This document shows, one piece after another, positions 51,193 to 59,855 of a DNA stretch of 64,000 bases; within the stretch, counting starts at the first letter, position 1, and each line of letters starts with the position of its first letter. Both the position numbers and the translations under genes were made by a program. Under the pieces are notes generated by a model. The model was not told where the DNA came from, did not search any database, and saw only the letters and a program-made list of their open reading frames with translations. The DNA comes from Cryobacterium algoricola (GTDB lineage: Bacteria > Actinomycetota > Actinomycetes > Actinomycetales > Microbacteriaceae), in assembly GCF_004402485.1 (NCBI RefSeq), contig NZ_SOFG01000004.1, positions 124,001 through 188,000 on the forward strand, written 5' to 3'.

Positions 51193-51221
51193 TTGACTTA
51201 ATCGAAAGTCTGTTCGAATAT
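51193..51221 (+). promoter_or_regulatory. imuA' promoter
   Basis: TTGACT (51193-51198) and GAATAT (51216-51221) are 17 nt apart, and the hexamer ends 6 nt before the GTG at 51228, so transcription should start on the start codon. The LexA box fills the spacer. Confidence 0.75.
51202..51217. promoter_or_regulatory. LexA (SOS) box
   Basis: TCGAAAGTCTGTTCGA matches the actinobacterial LexA operator (TCGAAC-N4-GTTCGA) with a single change and near-perfect dyad symmetry. It lies between the -35 and -10 of imuA' and overlaps the first bases of the -10, so bound LexA would block polymerase. Confidence 0.92.
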
Positions 51222-51227
51222 AGTGAG

Positions 51228-51938
51228 GTGTCCCGTCTTCCCGTCCCCCGCACCGGAGCCGGCTCGCGAGAGGTCGCGGCCGGGCTCCAGTCGCGCATCC
51301 GCGGGATGGAATCCACGAGGCTCGGGCTCGAGACCCGGCCGGCCGCTGCGGGATTCGAGGGCCTCCTGCCCGGAGGGGCGCTCAGGCCCGGCGCGGTCTA
51401 CGCCGTGGACAGCTCCATCTCCCTCCTCCTCGCCCTGCTCGCCGGGCCGTCCGTCGCCGGGTCGTGGTGCGGGATCATCGGCCTGCCCGATCTCGGTCCC
51501 GAGGCGGCGACGAGCCTGGGAATCGACCTGGCGCGTCTCGTCCTGGTGCCTGCACCCGGCGACCACTGGCTCACGGTCACGGCTGCCCTCGCCGACGTGC
51601 TTCCCGTCGTCGCGGTCCGGCCGCCGCGGCGCGTGTCGGAGACCGAGGCCTCCCGCCTCGGCGCCAGGCTCCGGCAGCGCGGGTGCACGCTTCTCGTCGC
51701 CGGAGAGTGGCCGCAGGCGGAGGCGCGGCTCTCCCTGCGCACGAACACCTGGTCCGGGCTCGGGTTCGGCCACGGCCACCTGACCGGACGAGAGGTCCTC
51801 GTCGCCGCATCCGCGCGCTCGGGCTTCCCCCGCACCGCACGGATGTCGCTGGCCGGCCTGTCGTCGGAGGCCCCGGCCGACCAGGACTCCCGACTCGACG
51901 TCCAGCTCCCCGCACTGCGGTACGGCGAGGCGGTATGA
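51228..51938 (+). CDS. imuA': ImuA', accessory protein of the mutasome
   Basis: A 236-residue RecA-fold-like protein of the actinobacterial ImuA' type: TRPAAAGFEGLLPGGALRPGAVY near the N-terminus, then a hydrophobic strand-rich core (LLLALLAGPSVAGSWCGIIGLPDLGPEAA). Walker A is not conserved. Known role: with ImuB and DnaE2 it supports SOS-induced translesion synthesis and mutagenesis. GTG start, leaderless, directly under LexA control. It overlaps imuB by 4 nt (ATGA). Confidence 0.9.
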   Translation: MSRLPVPRTGAGSREVAAGLQSRIRGMESTRLGLETRPAAAGFEGLLPGGALRPGAVYAVDSSISLLLALLAGPSVAGSWCGIIGLPDLGPEAATSLGIDLARLVLVPAPGDHWLTVTAALADVLPVVAVRPPRRVSETEASRLGARLRQRGCTLLVAGEWPQAEARLSLRTNTWSGLGFGHGHLTGREVLVAASARSGFPRTARMSLAGLSSEAPADQDSRLDVQLPALRYGEAV

Positions 51939-53602
51939 CGATGACCGCGCTCACCGGCCCACTCACCGGCCCCGCCAACGGCCCGGGTGTCGGGCGAACG
52001 TCCGGACCCGATCGGACCATCGTGCTGTGGTGCCCGGACTGGCCGGTCACGGCGGCCCGGGCGCGGGCAGGGCTCCCTGCGGATGCCCCGGTCGCGCTCG
52101 TCGACAGGGGAACCGTGTTCGCGTGCTCGACGGCCGCCCGCGGGGCCGGGGTGCGGCGAGGACTCACCGTCCGTGAGGCCCAGTTCCGCTGCCCTGACCT
52201 CATCGCCCTCGGCTACGACCGCGTGCTCGACGATCGGGCGTTCGAGCCGGTCATCGAACGCCTCGAGGACACGACGCCCGGGGTGCAGCTACTCCGGCCA
52301 GGACTGTGCGCCGTCCGCTCCCGCGGGCCGGCCCGCTTCTACGGGAACGAACGGGCTGCCGCGGAGACGCTGATCGCCTGCGTCGCCGCACTCGGGATTC
52401 CCGGCGCCAGGGCCGGCATCGCCGATGGCGCCTTCGCCGCGGAACAGGTCGCCAGGGACGCGGGCACCGCCCCGGTGAGGGTCGTCCCGCCCGGCGGCTC
52501 CGCGGCCTTCCTCGCCGTCCGTCCGGTGACGACGCTCGTCGACGCCGGTCTCATCGACGGAGAACTCGCGACCCTGCTCCGTCGACTCGGGGTGCACACC
52601 CTGCGGGATTTCGCGGCGCTCCCCGCCGACCGGGTCCGGCACCGCTTCGGGGCGGCAGCCGCACGCGCCCACCGGATCGCCGGGGCGACCGATGACAGCA
52701 GGGTCGTACCCCGCGTCCCGCCCCGGCACCGGGAGGTGGCCTTCGACTGGGAACCCCCGCTCGACCGCGTCGACCAGGTCACCTTCGCCATCCGCGCGGG
52801 ACTCGACGACTTCGTTAGGTCCCTCGCCGCTTCGCGCCTCGTCTGCACGGAGGTCACTATCGAGGTCTGCACCGACTCCGCAGCGGGAGCCGGAGCCGTC
52901 CAGACCCGGTCGTGGCGGCATCCGCGCTGGTTCACCGGCACCGACATCGCGGACCGGGTGCGCTGGCAGTTGCAGGGCGCTGGCCCCGGCGCGAGCGAGC
53001 TCGAGGCCGCCATCACCCGGGTGCGGGTCATCCCCGAGCGGGTGGACTCGACCGCCGATCACGAGCAGGGACTCTGGGACTCCGGGCCCGACGAGAGGAT
53101 CCACCACGCGCTCACCCGCGTGCAGGGCCTGCTCGGGCACGACGGTGTGCTCACCGCGGTCCCCGGCGGCGGACGGCTGCTCAGGGACCGCCGGGTGCTC
53201 GTCCCCTGGGGCGACGCGCCCCCGGCCACCCAGGTGCAGCCCGCGGCCGCGCGCGAACGCGCAGCCGCGGCACCCTGGCCCGGCCGGCTTCCCGGGCTCT
53301 CCCCTGCGACGGTCTTCACCGACCCGCCCCCGGTCCTGCTCCTCGCGCCGGACGGTACCTCCGTCGGGGTCGACGACCGCGGCGTCCTCTCCGGAGCCCC
53401 GGCGTCCTTCTCGCCCGGCCTCCGGCAGGAGGACCTCGGCGCCGTCACGGCCTGGGCCGGACCGTGGCCGCTCGTCGAGCACTGGTGGGATCCCGTCAGG
53501 GCGTACCACTCGCAGCGCCTCCAGCTCGTGGACACGTCGGGAACGGCGTGGTTGCTGCTCCTCGAGGCAGCCGGCTGGGTCGCGGAGGCCCGGTATGACT
53601 GA
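51935..53602 (+). CDS. imuB: ImuB, catalytically inactive Y-family polymerase homologue
   Basis: A 555-residue protein with a Y-family polymerase layout. The first catalytic motif reads LWCPDWPV (about 31-38) in place of the usual D-M-D-x-F, so acidic metal ligands are missing, as expected for ImuB. A helix-hairpin-helix (LLRRLGVHTLRDFAALPADRVRHRFG) and a little-finger region follow, then a C-terminal extension. ImuB links DnaE2 to the beta clamp. A short hydrophobic/acidic clamp-binding motif is not certain by eye. It follows imuA' with overlap and is joined to dnaE2 through a mini-ORF. Confidence 0.93.
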   Translation: MTMTALTGPLTGPANGPGVGRTSGPDRTIVLWCPDWPVTAARARAGLPADAPVALVDRGTVFACSTAARGAGVRRGLTVREAQFRCPDLIALGYDRVLDDRAFEPVIERLEDTTPGVQLLRPGLCAVRSRGPARFYGNERAAAETLIACVAALGIPGARAGIADGAFAAEQVARDAGTAPVRVVPPGGSAAFLAVRPVTTLVDAGLIDGELATLLRRLGVHTLRDFAALPADRVRHRFGAAAARAHRIAGATDDSRVVPRVPPRHREVAFDWEPPLDRVDQVTFAIRAGLDDFVRSLAASRLVCTEVTIEVCTDSAAGAGAVQTRSWRHPRWFTGTDIADRVRWQLQGAGPGASELEAAITRVRVIPERVDSTADHEQGLWDSGPDERIHHALTRVQGLLGHDGVLTAVPGGGRLLRDRRVLVPWGDAPPATQVQPAAARERAAAAPWPGRLPGLSPATVFTDPPPVLLLAPDGTSVGVDDRGVLSGAPASFSPGLRQEDLGAVTAWAGPWPLVEHWWDPVRAYHSQRLQLVDTSGTAWLLLLEAAGWVAEARYD

Positions 53603-53675
53603 AAACCCGATGACTGAGGATGCGATGACCGAGAACCCAATGGCTGAGGACCCGATGGCTGAGGTCGCCGGCTGA
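53595..53675 (+). CDS. Mini-ORF of 15-bp repeats linking imuB and dnaE2
   Basis: A 26-codon frame starting 8 nt before the imuB stop and ending at a TGA that shares one base with the dnaE2 ATG. It consists of 15-bp units, each encoding M-[T/A]-E-[N/D]-[P/A], so five ATG codons lie in tandem with GAGGA-like ribosome sites between. It may be a translational coupling device rather than a functional peptide. It could also be a slippage product filling the gap; expression is unproven. Confidence 0.4.
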   Translation: MTENPMTEDAMTENPMAEDPMAEVAG

Positions 53676-56600
53676 TGGGCTGGAGCAATCCCCCGATCCC
53701 GTGGTCCGAACTCGAGCGCGCCCTCTCGGACCGGCACCGTCCCGGCGGACCGCCACCAGGAGCCGACGGCGGCGACAGCCCGGCGTGGTCGAGCAAGCGC
53801 CGGCCATACGCCCCTGCCCGGCCGACGCCACCCGCGGGCCCTGCCGCCGAGGCTGCCGTCGTGCCGTACGCCGAGCTGCACGCGCACTCCAACTTCAGCT
53901 TCCTCGATGGTGCGAGTTCCCCGGAGGCCCTGCTCGAGGAAGCTTCGAGACTCGGACTCTCCGCTCTCGCCCTGGCCGACCACGACGGGCTCTACGGCGC
54001 CGTTCGCCTCGCCGAGACGGCCGAGAGCTTCCCGGGCATCGCCACGGTCTTCGGCGCCGAGCTCTCCCTCGGCCTCACCGAGCCCCAGAACGGCAGCGCG
54101 GACCCGGCCGGCACCCACCTGCTCGTGCTGGCCCGCGGCCAGGCCGGCTACCACCGCCTCTCCGGTGCCCTCACGAACGCGCATCTCGCCGGCGGGGAGA
54201 AGGGCCGCCCGGTGTACGACCTGGAGGAGCTCGCGGCCCGGGCCGACGGTACCTGGGCCGTGCTGACCGGGTGCCGCAAGGGCGCCGTCCGCCGGGCGCT
54301 CGCCGCGGGGGGCCCCGCTGCCGCGGCACGGGAACTGGGCGCGCTCGTGCGCCTCTTCGGCAGGGACAACGTTTTCGTGGAACTGTACGACCACGGCTAC
54401 CCGGCGGACAGCGCCGCCAACGACGTCCTCGCGGGACTCGCCGGTGAAGCCGGCCTGCCGGTGCTCGCCACGAATGCCGTGCACTACGCCACCCCGGCGG
54501 GCTCCCGGCTCGCAGCGGCGCTCGCGTCCGTGCGCGCCCGGCGCAGCCTCGACCAGATGGACGGCTGGCTCGCCGGCTCCGACGGGGCGCACCTGCGCAG
54601 TGGAGCCGAGATGGCCGCCCGATTCGCGCGCTATCCCGGCGCGGTCGCGAACACGGTTCCGCTCGCGGCCGAGCTCGCCTTCTCGCTCCGCAGGGCCCGC
54701 CCTCGCCTGCCGCGTCAGGACGTCCCTGCCGGGCACACGCCGATGACGTGGCTGCGCTCCCTCGTGATGGACGGCGTGGCCGAGAAGTACCCGGGCGCCT
54801 CCCCGTCGGTGCTCGAGCGCATCGAGAAGGAGCTCGCGGTCATCGAGGCCAAGGATTTCCCCGGCTACTTCCTGATCGTGCACGACATCGTCCGGTTCGC
54901 GCGCAGTCGCGGCATCCTCTGCCAGGGCCGTGGCTCCGCGGCGAACTCCGCCGTCTGCTTCGTGCTCGGCATCACCGCCGTCGACTCGATCTTCTACCGG
55001 CTTCCCTTCGAACGCTTCCTGTCGAGCCTCCGGGACGAGGAACCGGACATCGACGTCGACTTCGACTCCGACCGGCGCGAGGAGGTCATCCAGTACGTCT
55101 ACGGCCGCTACGGCAGGCTCAACGCCGCGCAGGTCGCGAACGTCATCACCTACCGGCCGAAGATCGCCGTGAGGGACATGTCCAAGGCTCTCGGTTTCAG
55201 CACCGGGCAGCAGGACGCCTGGTCCAAGCAGGTCGAGCGCTGGGGCGAGGCCGTGTCGAGCCCGGAGCACGACATCCCCCCGCTCGTGACCGACCTCGCC
55301 GAACAGCTCCTCGGCTCGCCCCGGCACCTCGGAATCCACTCCGGCGGCATGGTCCTGACCGACCGGCCCGTCGGCGAGGTCTGCCCGATCGAGCCGGCGA
55401 GGATGGACAACCGGACCGTGCTGCAGTGGGACAAGGACGACTGCGCCTGGATGGGCCTGGTGAAGTTCGACCTGCTCGGACTCGGCATGCTCGCGGCCAT
55501 CCAGTACGCCTTCGACCTCACGACCCTGCACCTCGGCGAGACGTGGACCCTCGCGACCATCCCTCGCGAGGAGGCCGGCGTCTACGACCAGCTCTGCCGG
55601 GCGGACTCCGTCGGCGTCTTCCAGGTCGAAAGCCGCGCCCAGATGGGGACCCTGCCCCGGTTGCAGCCGCGCCGGTTCTATGACCTCGTCGTCGAGATCG
55701 CCCTGATCCGGCCGGGGCCCATCCAGGGCGGTGCCGTGCATCCGTACATCCGCCGCAAGCTCGGCCAGGAACCGGTGACGTACCTGCACCCGAAACTCGA
55801 GCCCGTGCTCGAGCGCACCCTCGGCATCCCGCTCTTCCAGGAGCAGCTCATGCAGATGGCGATGGCCGTCGGCGGGTGCTCCGGCGAGGACGCCGACCTG
55901 CTCCGGCGCGCGATGGGGTCCAAGCGCGGCATCGAGAAGATCTCCACCCTCCGCGGCCGGCTGTATGCCGGGATGGCAGGCAACGGCATCACCGGGGACG
56001 TGGCGGACACGATCTACGCCAAGATCGAGGCCTTCGCCAACTTCGGCTTCGCGGAGAGCCACTCGATCAGCTTCGCGCTGCTCGTCTATGCGAGCGCCTG
56101 GTTGCGCCTGCACTACCCCGGCGCCTTCCTGGCGGCCCTCCTCCGCGCCCAGCCCATGGGCTTCTACTCTCCGCAGTCTCTCGTCGCGGACGCGCGCCGT
56201 CACGGCGTCACCGTACTCCGCCCGGACATCCTGCGCTCGGGTGCCGACGCCGGCCTCGAGCCCACCGGGGCTCCCGCGACGGTCCGCAGGGCGGCCTGCC
56301 TGTGCACAGAGCAGCCGCCGGTGCCGCCCTTCGACCGCGCGGTTCCGCCGGACTGGGCCGACCACCGCAGGGACGGCGACTTCGCCGTCCGCCTCGGCCT
56401 CGCCGAGGTCTCCGGCATCGGCGGCGACCTCGCCCGCCGCATCGTCGCCGAGCGCGACCTGAACGGACCGTACCTGTCCATGGCGGATGCCGCCGGCCGG
56501 GTCGGACTCAACACGGAGCAGCTCGAGGCGCTCGCCGCCGCCGGCGCCTTCTCCGGTCTCGGGCTCGAACCACGGACTGCCCTCTGGACGGCCGGAGAGG

Positions 56601-57085
56601 CGGCGACCGAGCGACCCGACCACCTCAGCGGCACAGCGGTCACCGTGCAGCCGCCGTTGCTCGACCTCCTCAGCCCCGTCGAACAGGTCGTCTACGATCT
56701 CTGGGCGACCGGCATTTCGCCGGACGACCATCCGATCGGTCACGCGCGCACGGGGCTGGACGCACGGGGCGCCGTGCCGATCGACCGACTGGCCACGGTC
56801 GAGTCCGGACGCCGGATCCAGGTCGGCGGCGTCGTCACGCACCGGCAGCGACCTTCGACCGCCGGTGGGGTGACCTTCCTCAACCTCGAGGACGAGACCG
56901 GGACCCTGAACGTCATCGCCGGGACCGGCGTCTGGAACCGGTACCGTCGGATCGCCAGGGAGTCCCCCGCTCTCGTCGTGCGCGGCATCCTGGAGCGTTC
57001 ACCGGAAGGCGTCACGAACCTCCTCGCCGACAAGTTCGACACCCTCACCCTCGCTGCACCGACGACGTCCCGGGACTTCCGCTGA
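53675..57085 (+). CDS. dnaE2: DnaE2, error-prone DNA polymerase III alpha subunit
   Basis: A 1136-residue C-family polymerase. A PHP domain begins near residue 67 (ELHAHSNFSFLDGAS), the catalytic Asp pair lies in EPDIDVDFDSDRR near residues 457-465, and further polymerase motifs are CQGRGSAANSAVCF, GIHSGGMVL and FNFGFAESHS-like (ANFGFAESHS). HhH and OB-fold (RIQVGGVVTHRQRP) regions end the protein. It lacks the tau/epsilon-binding tail of DnaE1. It carries out mutagenic translesion synthesis with ImuA'/ImuB under LexA control. ATG overlaps the mini-ORF stop. An N-terminal Pro-rich extension of about 60 residues is notable. Confidence 0.96.
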   Translation: MGWSNPPIPWSELERALSDRHRPGGPPPGADGGDSPAWSSKRRPYAPARPTPPAGPAAEAAVVPYAELHAHSNFSFLDGASSPEALLEEASRLGLSALALADHDGLYGAVRLAETAESFPGIATVFGAELSLGLTEPQNGSADPAGTHLLVLARGQAGYHRLSGALTNAHLAGGEKGRPVYDLEELAARADGTWAVLTGCRKGAVRRALAAGGPAAAARELGALVRLFGRDNVFVELYDHGYPADSAANDVLAGLAGEAGLPVLATNAVHYATPAGSRLAAALASVRARRSLDQMDGWLAGSDGAHLRSGAEMAARFARYPGAVANTVPLAAELAFSLRRARPRLPRQDVPAGHTPMTWLRSLVMDGVAEKYPGASPSVLERIEKELAVIEAKDFPGYFLIVHDIVRFARSRGILCQGRGSAANSAVCFVLGITAVDSIFYRLPFERFLSSLRDEEPDIDVDFDSDRREEVIQYVYGRYGRLNAAQVANVITYRPKIAVRDMSKALGFSTGQQDAWSKQVERWGEAVSSPEHDIPPLVTDLAEQLLGSPRHLGIHSGGMVLTDRPVGEVCPIEPARMDNRTVLQWDKDDCAWMGLVKFDLLGLGMLAAIQYAFDLTTLHLGETWTLATIPREEAGVYDQLCRADSVGVFQVESRAQMGTLPRLQPRRFYDLVVEIALIRPGPIQGGAVHPYIRRKLGQEPVTYLHPKLEPVLERTLGIPLFQEQLMQMAMAVGGCSGEDADLLRRAMGSKRGIEKISTLRGRLYAGMAGNGITGDVADTIYAKIEAFANFGFAESHSISFALLVYASAWLRLHYPGAFLAALLRAQPMGFYSPQSLVADARRHGVTVLRPDILRSGADAGLEPTGAPATVRRAACLCTEQPPVPPFDRAVPPDWADHRRDGDFAVRLGLAEVSGIGGDLARRIVAERDLNGPYLSMADAAGRVGLNTEQLEALAAAGAFSGLGLEPRTALWTAGEAATERPDHLSGTAVTVQPPLLDLLSPVEQVVYDLWATGISPDDHPIGHARTGLDARGAVPIDRLATVESGRRIQVGGVVTHRQRPSTAGGVTFLNLEDETGTLNVIAGTGVWNRYRRIARESPALVVRGILERSPEGVTNLLADKFDTLTLAAPTTSRDFR

Positions 57086-57161
57086 GGGCCCGATCGTCGC
57101 CCGCTCGTCTCCCCGTCGTCTCCCGCTCCGCTCCCGCTGATGTTCGGCTAACGTCGAACGG

Positions 57162-57998
57162 GTGAATGACGATCGATACGGACAGGACGCCCTGAGGCCC
57201 GGCTGGCGCGAGGTGGGACGGAAGGTCATCCCGACCCAGGAGGCCGTCCGCGACCTCGTCGTCGAAGAGGTCGCGACCGGGTTCTGCGGGGCCATCGTGC
57301 GCCTCGAGAAGCAGATCGTCACCCTCGAGGACCGTCACGGCGCACTCCGGCTCTTCCCGCTCGGCTCAGCGTTCCTGATCGACGGCGAGGCCGTCCGCCT
57401 CGTCGTCCCCGCCAGGGCCCCCCAGCAACGCGCACGGACGGCATCCGGGTCCCTGGCCGTTGCCGCGACACCCGCCCGGGTCGCCCGCGGCAGCCGGATC
57501 TTCGTCGAGGGCCGGCACGACGCGGAGCTCGTCGAGAAGGTGTGGGGAGCCGACCTGCGCATCGAGGGCGTCGTGGTCGAATACCTCGAGGGCGTCGACA
57601 ACCTCGAGGAACTCCTCCGCGAATTCAAACCGGGACCGGGACGCAAGGTCGGCGTCCTCGTCGACCACCTCGTGGCGGGGTCCAAGGAGAGCCGCATCGC
57701 AGACCAGGTCGCGCGCGGTCCGCACGGACGACACGTGCTCGTGGTCGGGCACCCGTATGTCGACGTCTGGCAGGCCGTCAAACCGGAGCGGCTCGGCATG
57801 ACGGGCTGGCCGACGATTCCCCGCTCGGTCGAATGGAAACACGGAATCTGCCAGCACCTGGGCTGGCCGCACGAGGACCAGGCCGATATCGCCAGGGCCT
57901 GGCAACGCATCCTGGGCCGGGTCCGGTCGTATGCCGACCTCGAGGCCGCCTTCCTCGGCAGGGTCGAACAGCTCATCGACTTCGCCACCGTCGACTGA
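57162..57998 (+). CDS. DUF3097 family protein
   Basis: A 278-residue cytoplasmic protein conserved in actinobacteria. FCGAIVRLEKQIVTLEDRHGALRLFPLG lies near the N-terminus. RGSRIFVEGRHDAELVEKVWG, DHLVAGSKESRIADQV and VVGHPYVDVW give a TOPRIM-like pattern (Glu in VEGRHD, then an Asp in VLVDH), which I infer from the acidic residues. A nucleic-acid enzyme is possible but unproven. GTG start with TAACGT 7 nt upstream (leaderless). It follows dnaE2 but has its own promoter. Confidence 0.85.
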   Translation: MNDDRYGQDALRPGWREVGRKVIPTQEAVRDLVVEEVATGFCGAIVRLEKQIVTLEDRHGALRLFPLGSAFLIDGEAVRLVVPARAPQQRARTASGSLAVAATPARVARGSRIFVEGRHDAELVEKVWGADLRIEGVVVEYLEGVDNLEELLREFKPGPGRKVGVLVDHLVAGSKESRIADQVARGPHGRHVLVVGHPYVDVWQAVKPERLGMTGWPTIPRSVEWKHGICQHLGWPHEDQADIARAWQRILGRVRSYADLEAAFLGRVEQLIDFATVD

Positions 57999-58119
57999 CC
58001 CAGTCGCCTGACCAGCACCAACGACTCGAAATCAGCCCTGTTCGGGCGAAATATTCATAAAACGTAACGGTTACGACTCGAATTCGTCCTGAATCCGCTT
58101 CATACCGAGCGAAGTGGTC

Positions 58120-58272
58120 TAGTCTTGTCCCAGTAGTTGTAGTGCTTGCACGTCTTAAAACGCACGGACTCCGGTCCATGCGGCGTATTCCTTTCGGAAG
58201 CGGACGACGAATACCGCGACGAACGGCCCCGACAGTCGGGGTCGGTCTAACACTCCTGGAGGAGTTTCAAAA
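58120..58272 (+). promoter_or_regulatory. cspA promoter and long structured 5' leader
   Basis: TAGTCT (58120-58125) is the likely -10, giving a leader of about 140 nt. It contains CCCCGA/TCGGGG (58227-58241) and, just before the start codon, ACTCCTGGAGGAGT (58252-58265), a palindrome that includes the ribosome-binding GGAGGAG. Sequestering the site in a hairpin would allow temperature-dependent translation, as for other cold-shock mRNAs (inference). The gap 57999-58272 holds nothing else. Confidence 0.6.
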
Positions 58273-58476
58273 ATGGCAACAGGTACCGTGAAATGGTTCA
58301 ACGCTGAAAAGGGCTTCGGATTCATTGCTCCCGACGACGGAAGCGCCGACGTGTTCGCGCACTACTCCGCGATCGCTTCCAATGGCTACAAGTCCCTCGA
58401 CGAGAACCAGAAGGTCGAGTTCGAGGTAACCCAGGGCCCCAAGGGTCCCCAGGCCGAGAACATCCGCGCCCTCTGA
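58273..58476 (+). CDS. cspA: Cold-shock protein CspA
   Basis: A 67-residue OB-fold single-stranded nucleic-acid-binding protein. RNP1 is KGFGFI and RNP2 VFAHY; the start [18 protein letters not shown] is canonical. It melts RNA secondary structure during cold or growth transitions. The ATG has GGAGGAG upstream within a palindrome. Monocistronic, ended by a strong terminator. Confidence 0.98.
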   Translation: MATGTVKWFNAEKGFGFIAPDDGSADVFAHYSAIASNGYKSLDENQKVEFEVTQGPKGPQAENIRAL

Positions 58477-58548
58477 TTCTGCTCAGTGCTGAATCAGCAC
58501 ACTGCTTGAACTGCGACTGACTGAGGTCACTCGCCCAGAGAGCTCCAG

Positions 58549-58576
58549 TAATGCCCCCGCTTCGGCGGGGGCATTA
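58549..58576 (+). terminator. Rho-independent terminator of cspA
   Basis: A 12-bp perfect stem TAATGCCCCCGC/GCGGGGGCATTA with a TTCG tetraloop, followed by CTTCGTT. An additional 15-nt palindrome GTGCTGAATCAGCAC lies closer to the stop (58486-58500). Confidence 0.85.
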
Positions 58577-58627
58577 CTTCGTTAAGCCACACCACGTACC
58601 GAACTACTCGCCGAAATACTCGCCGAA

Positions 58628-59215
58628 TCACTCGCCGCGTCCGTCCCCCACGAAGCGCTCTACCCGCCGGTCCGGTACCAGCCAGATGAGCGCTGCGATC
58701 GCGAACACGCCCATGGCCGCGAGCGGTTGCACCAGGGCGACCAGAATCCCGGCGAGGTAGATGAAGGGCGAGCCCTTGCCCTTCCAGTCCCGTCCGAGGG
58801 CCGTGGCGAGGGCTCCGTCGGCGCCCTGATACCGGATCAGGGCCCGCTCCAGGATGTAGAACGCCACTGCAGCCAGCAGCAGGGTGATCCCGTAGACCAT
58901 GACCGGGACCTCGGCGAACCCCGACTCGTCACTCCACCTCGTGACGAACGGGAACAGGGAGAGCCAGAACAAGAGATGCAGGTTCGCCCACAGGATGCCG
59001 CCGCTCACGCCGGAGGCGAGGCGCAGCAGGTGGTGGTGGTTGTTCCAGTAGATCCCGATGTAGACGAAGCTCAGCAGGTAGCTGAACAGCGTCGGCAGGA
59101 TGGTCACGAGCCCCTGCCAGGTGGGTTCCTCCGGCACCCGGATCTCGAGCACCATGATCGTGATGATGATGGCGAGCACACCATCGCTGAACGCCTCGAG
59201 CCTGTTCTTGGTCAC
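58628..59215 (-). CDS. TMEM175-family potassium channel-like protein
   Basis: A 195-residue membrane protein with six hydrophobic segments. The signature RLEAFSDGVLAIIITIMVLE (R-x-x-x-F-S-D) in the first helix is the filter helix of bacterial TMEM175, with Ile residues forming the potassium constriction. NNHHHLLR after the second helix and ILWANLHLLFWLSLFPF in the third also match. GTG start with GGAGG 7 nt upstream. Expected to be a leak-type potassium channel as a tetramer. Confidence 0.87.
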   Translation of the reverse strand: MTKNRLEAFSDGVLAIIITIMVLEIRVPEEPTWQGLVTILPTLFSYLLSFVYIGIYWNNHHHLLRLASGVSGGILWANLHLLFWLSLFPFVTRWSDESGFAEVPVMVYGITLLLAAVAFYILERALIRYQGADGALATALGRDWKGKGSPFIYLAGILVALVQPLAAMGVFAIAALIWLVPDRRVERFVGDGRGE

Positions 59216-59334
59216 CGTGCCTCCACGTCCCTGTCATCCGATCACCGCGGACTGAGGGCATCATCCCAGATTCCGCGTGCCCTGTCAGGAGCGGCGTTTG
59301 TCACCCGTGCCGCCTTCGGTGGCAGACTCTGGGT

Positions 59335-59844
59335 ATGAGTGAGCGCACGCTGATCCTGCTTCGGCACGCCAAGTCGGACTGGTCCGGCGAAGTGTCAGAC
59401 CTGGAGCGACCGCTCGCCGACCGGGGGCTGCGGCAGGCGCCGCTCGCGGGAGCGTGGCTGGCCCGCAATATCGGGCACATCGATCTCGCCGTCGTCTCCC
59501 CCGCGCACCGGGCCAGGAGCACCTGGGAAATCGCCGAGGCCGAACTCACCGAACCACCGCCCACCCGCGTCGACAGCCGCGGCTATGCCGCCTCGGCGGA
59601 CGAACTCCTGGACGTCGTCCGGGAACTCCCCGATGAGGCTCACACCGTCGTGCTCGTCGTGCACAATCCCGGGATCGCAGACCTGGCCGAGGTCCTGACC
59701 GGACAGTGGACGCCGATGCCGACGAGCACCCTCGCCGTGCTGAGCTTCACCGGGCCATGGTCGGAGGCCGGAGAGCGGCCCGCCGTGGTCCTGGCCACGG
59801 GGCGACCGCCTGAGGACCTCCGGCACCGCCTCGGACACGGCTGA
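59335..59844 (+). CDS. SixA-type histidine phosphatase
   Basis: A 169-residue phosphohistidine/phosphoglycerate-mutase-like protein. The catalytic LLRHAKSDW is at residues 8-16 and the second active His lies in VLVVHNPGI near residue 108. A role on phosphohistidine proteins or small phosphoesters is possible; substrate unknown. CAGACT ends 6 nt before the ATG (leaderless). Convergent with lrp. Confidence 0.9.
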   Translation: MSERTLILLRHAKSDWSGEVSDLERPLADRGLRQAPLAGAWLARNIGHIDLAVVSPAHRARSTWEIAEAELTEPPPTRVDSRGYAASADELLDVVRELPDEAHTVVLVVHNPGIADLAEVLTGQWTPMPTSTLAVLSFTGPWSEAGERPAVVLATGRPPEDLRHRLGHG

Positions 59845-59855
59845 AGCCAGGGCGC

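Noticed and set aside
52289-56842. 1517-codon minus-strand frame opposite imuB-dnaE2
   Set aside because: High-GC shadow frame; the plus strand has coupled genes with clear motifs, while this one is low-complexity Arg/Gly/Glu without motifs.
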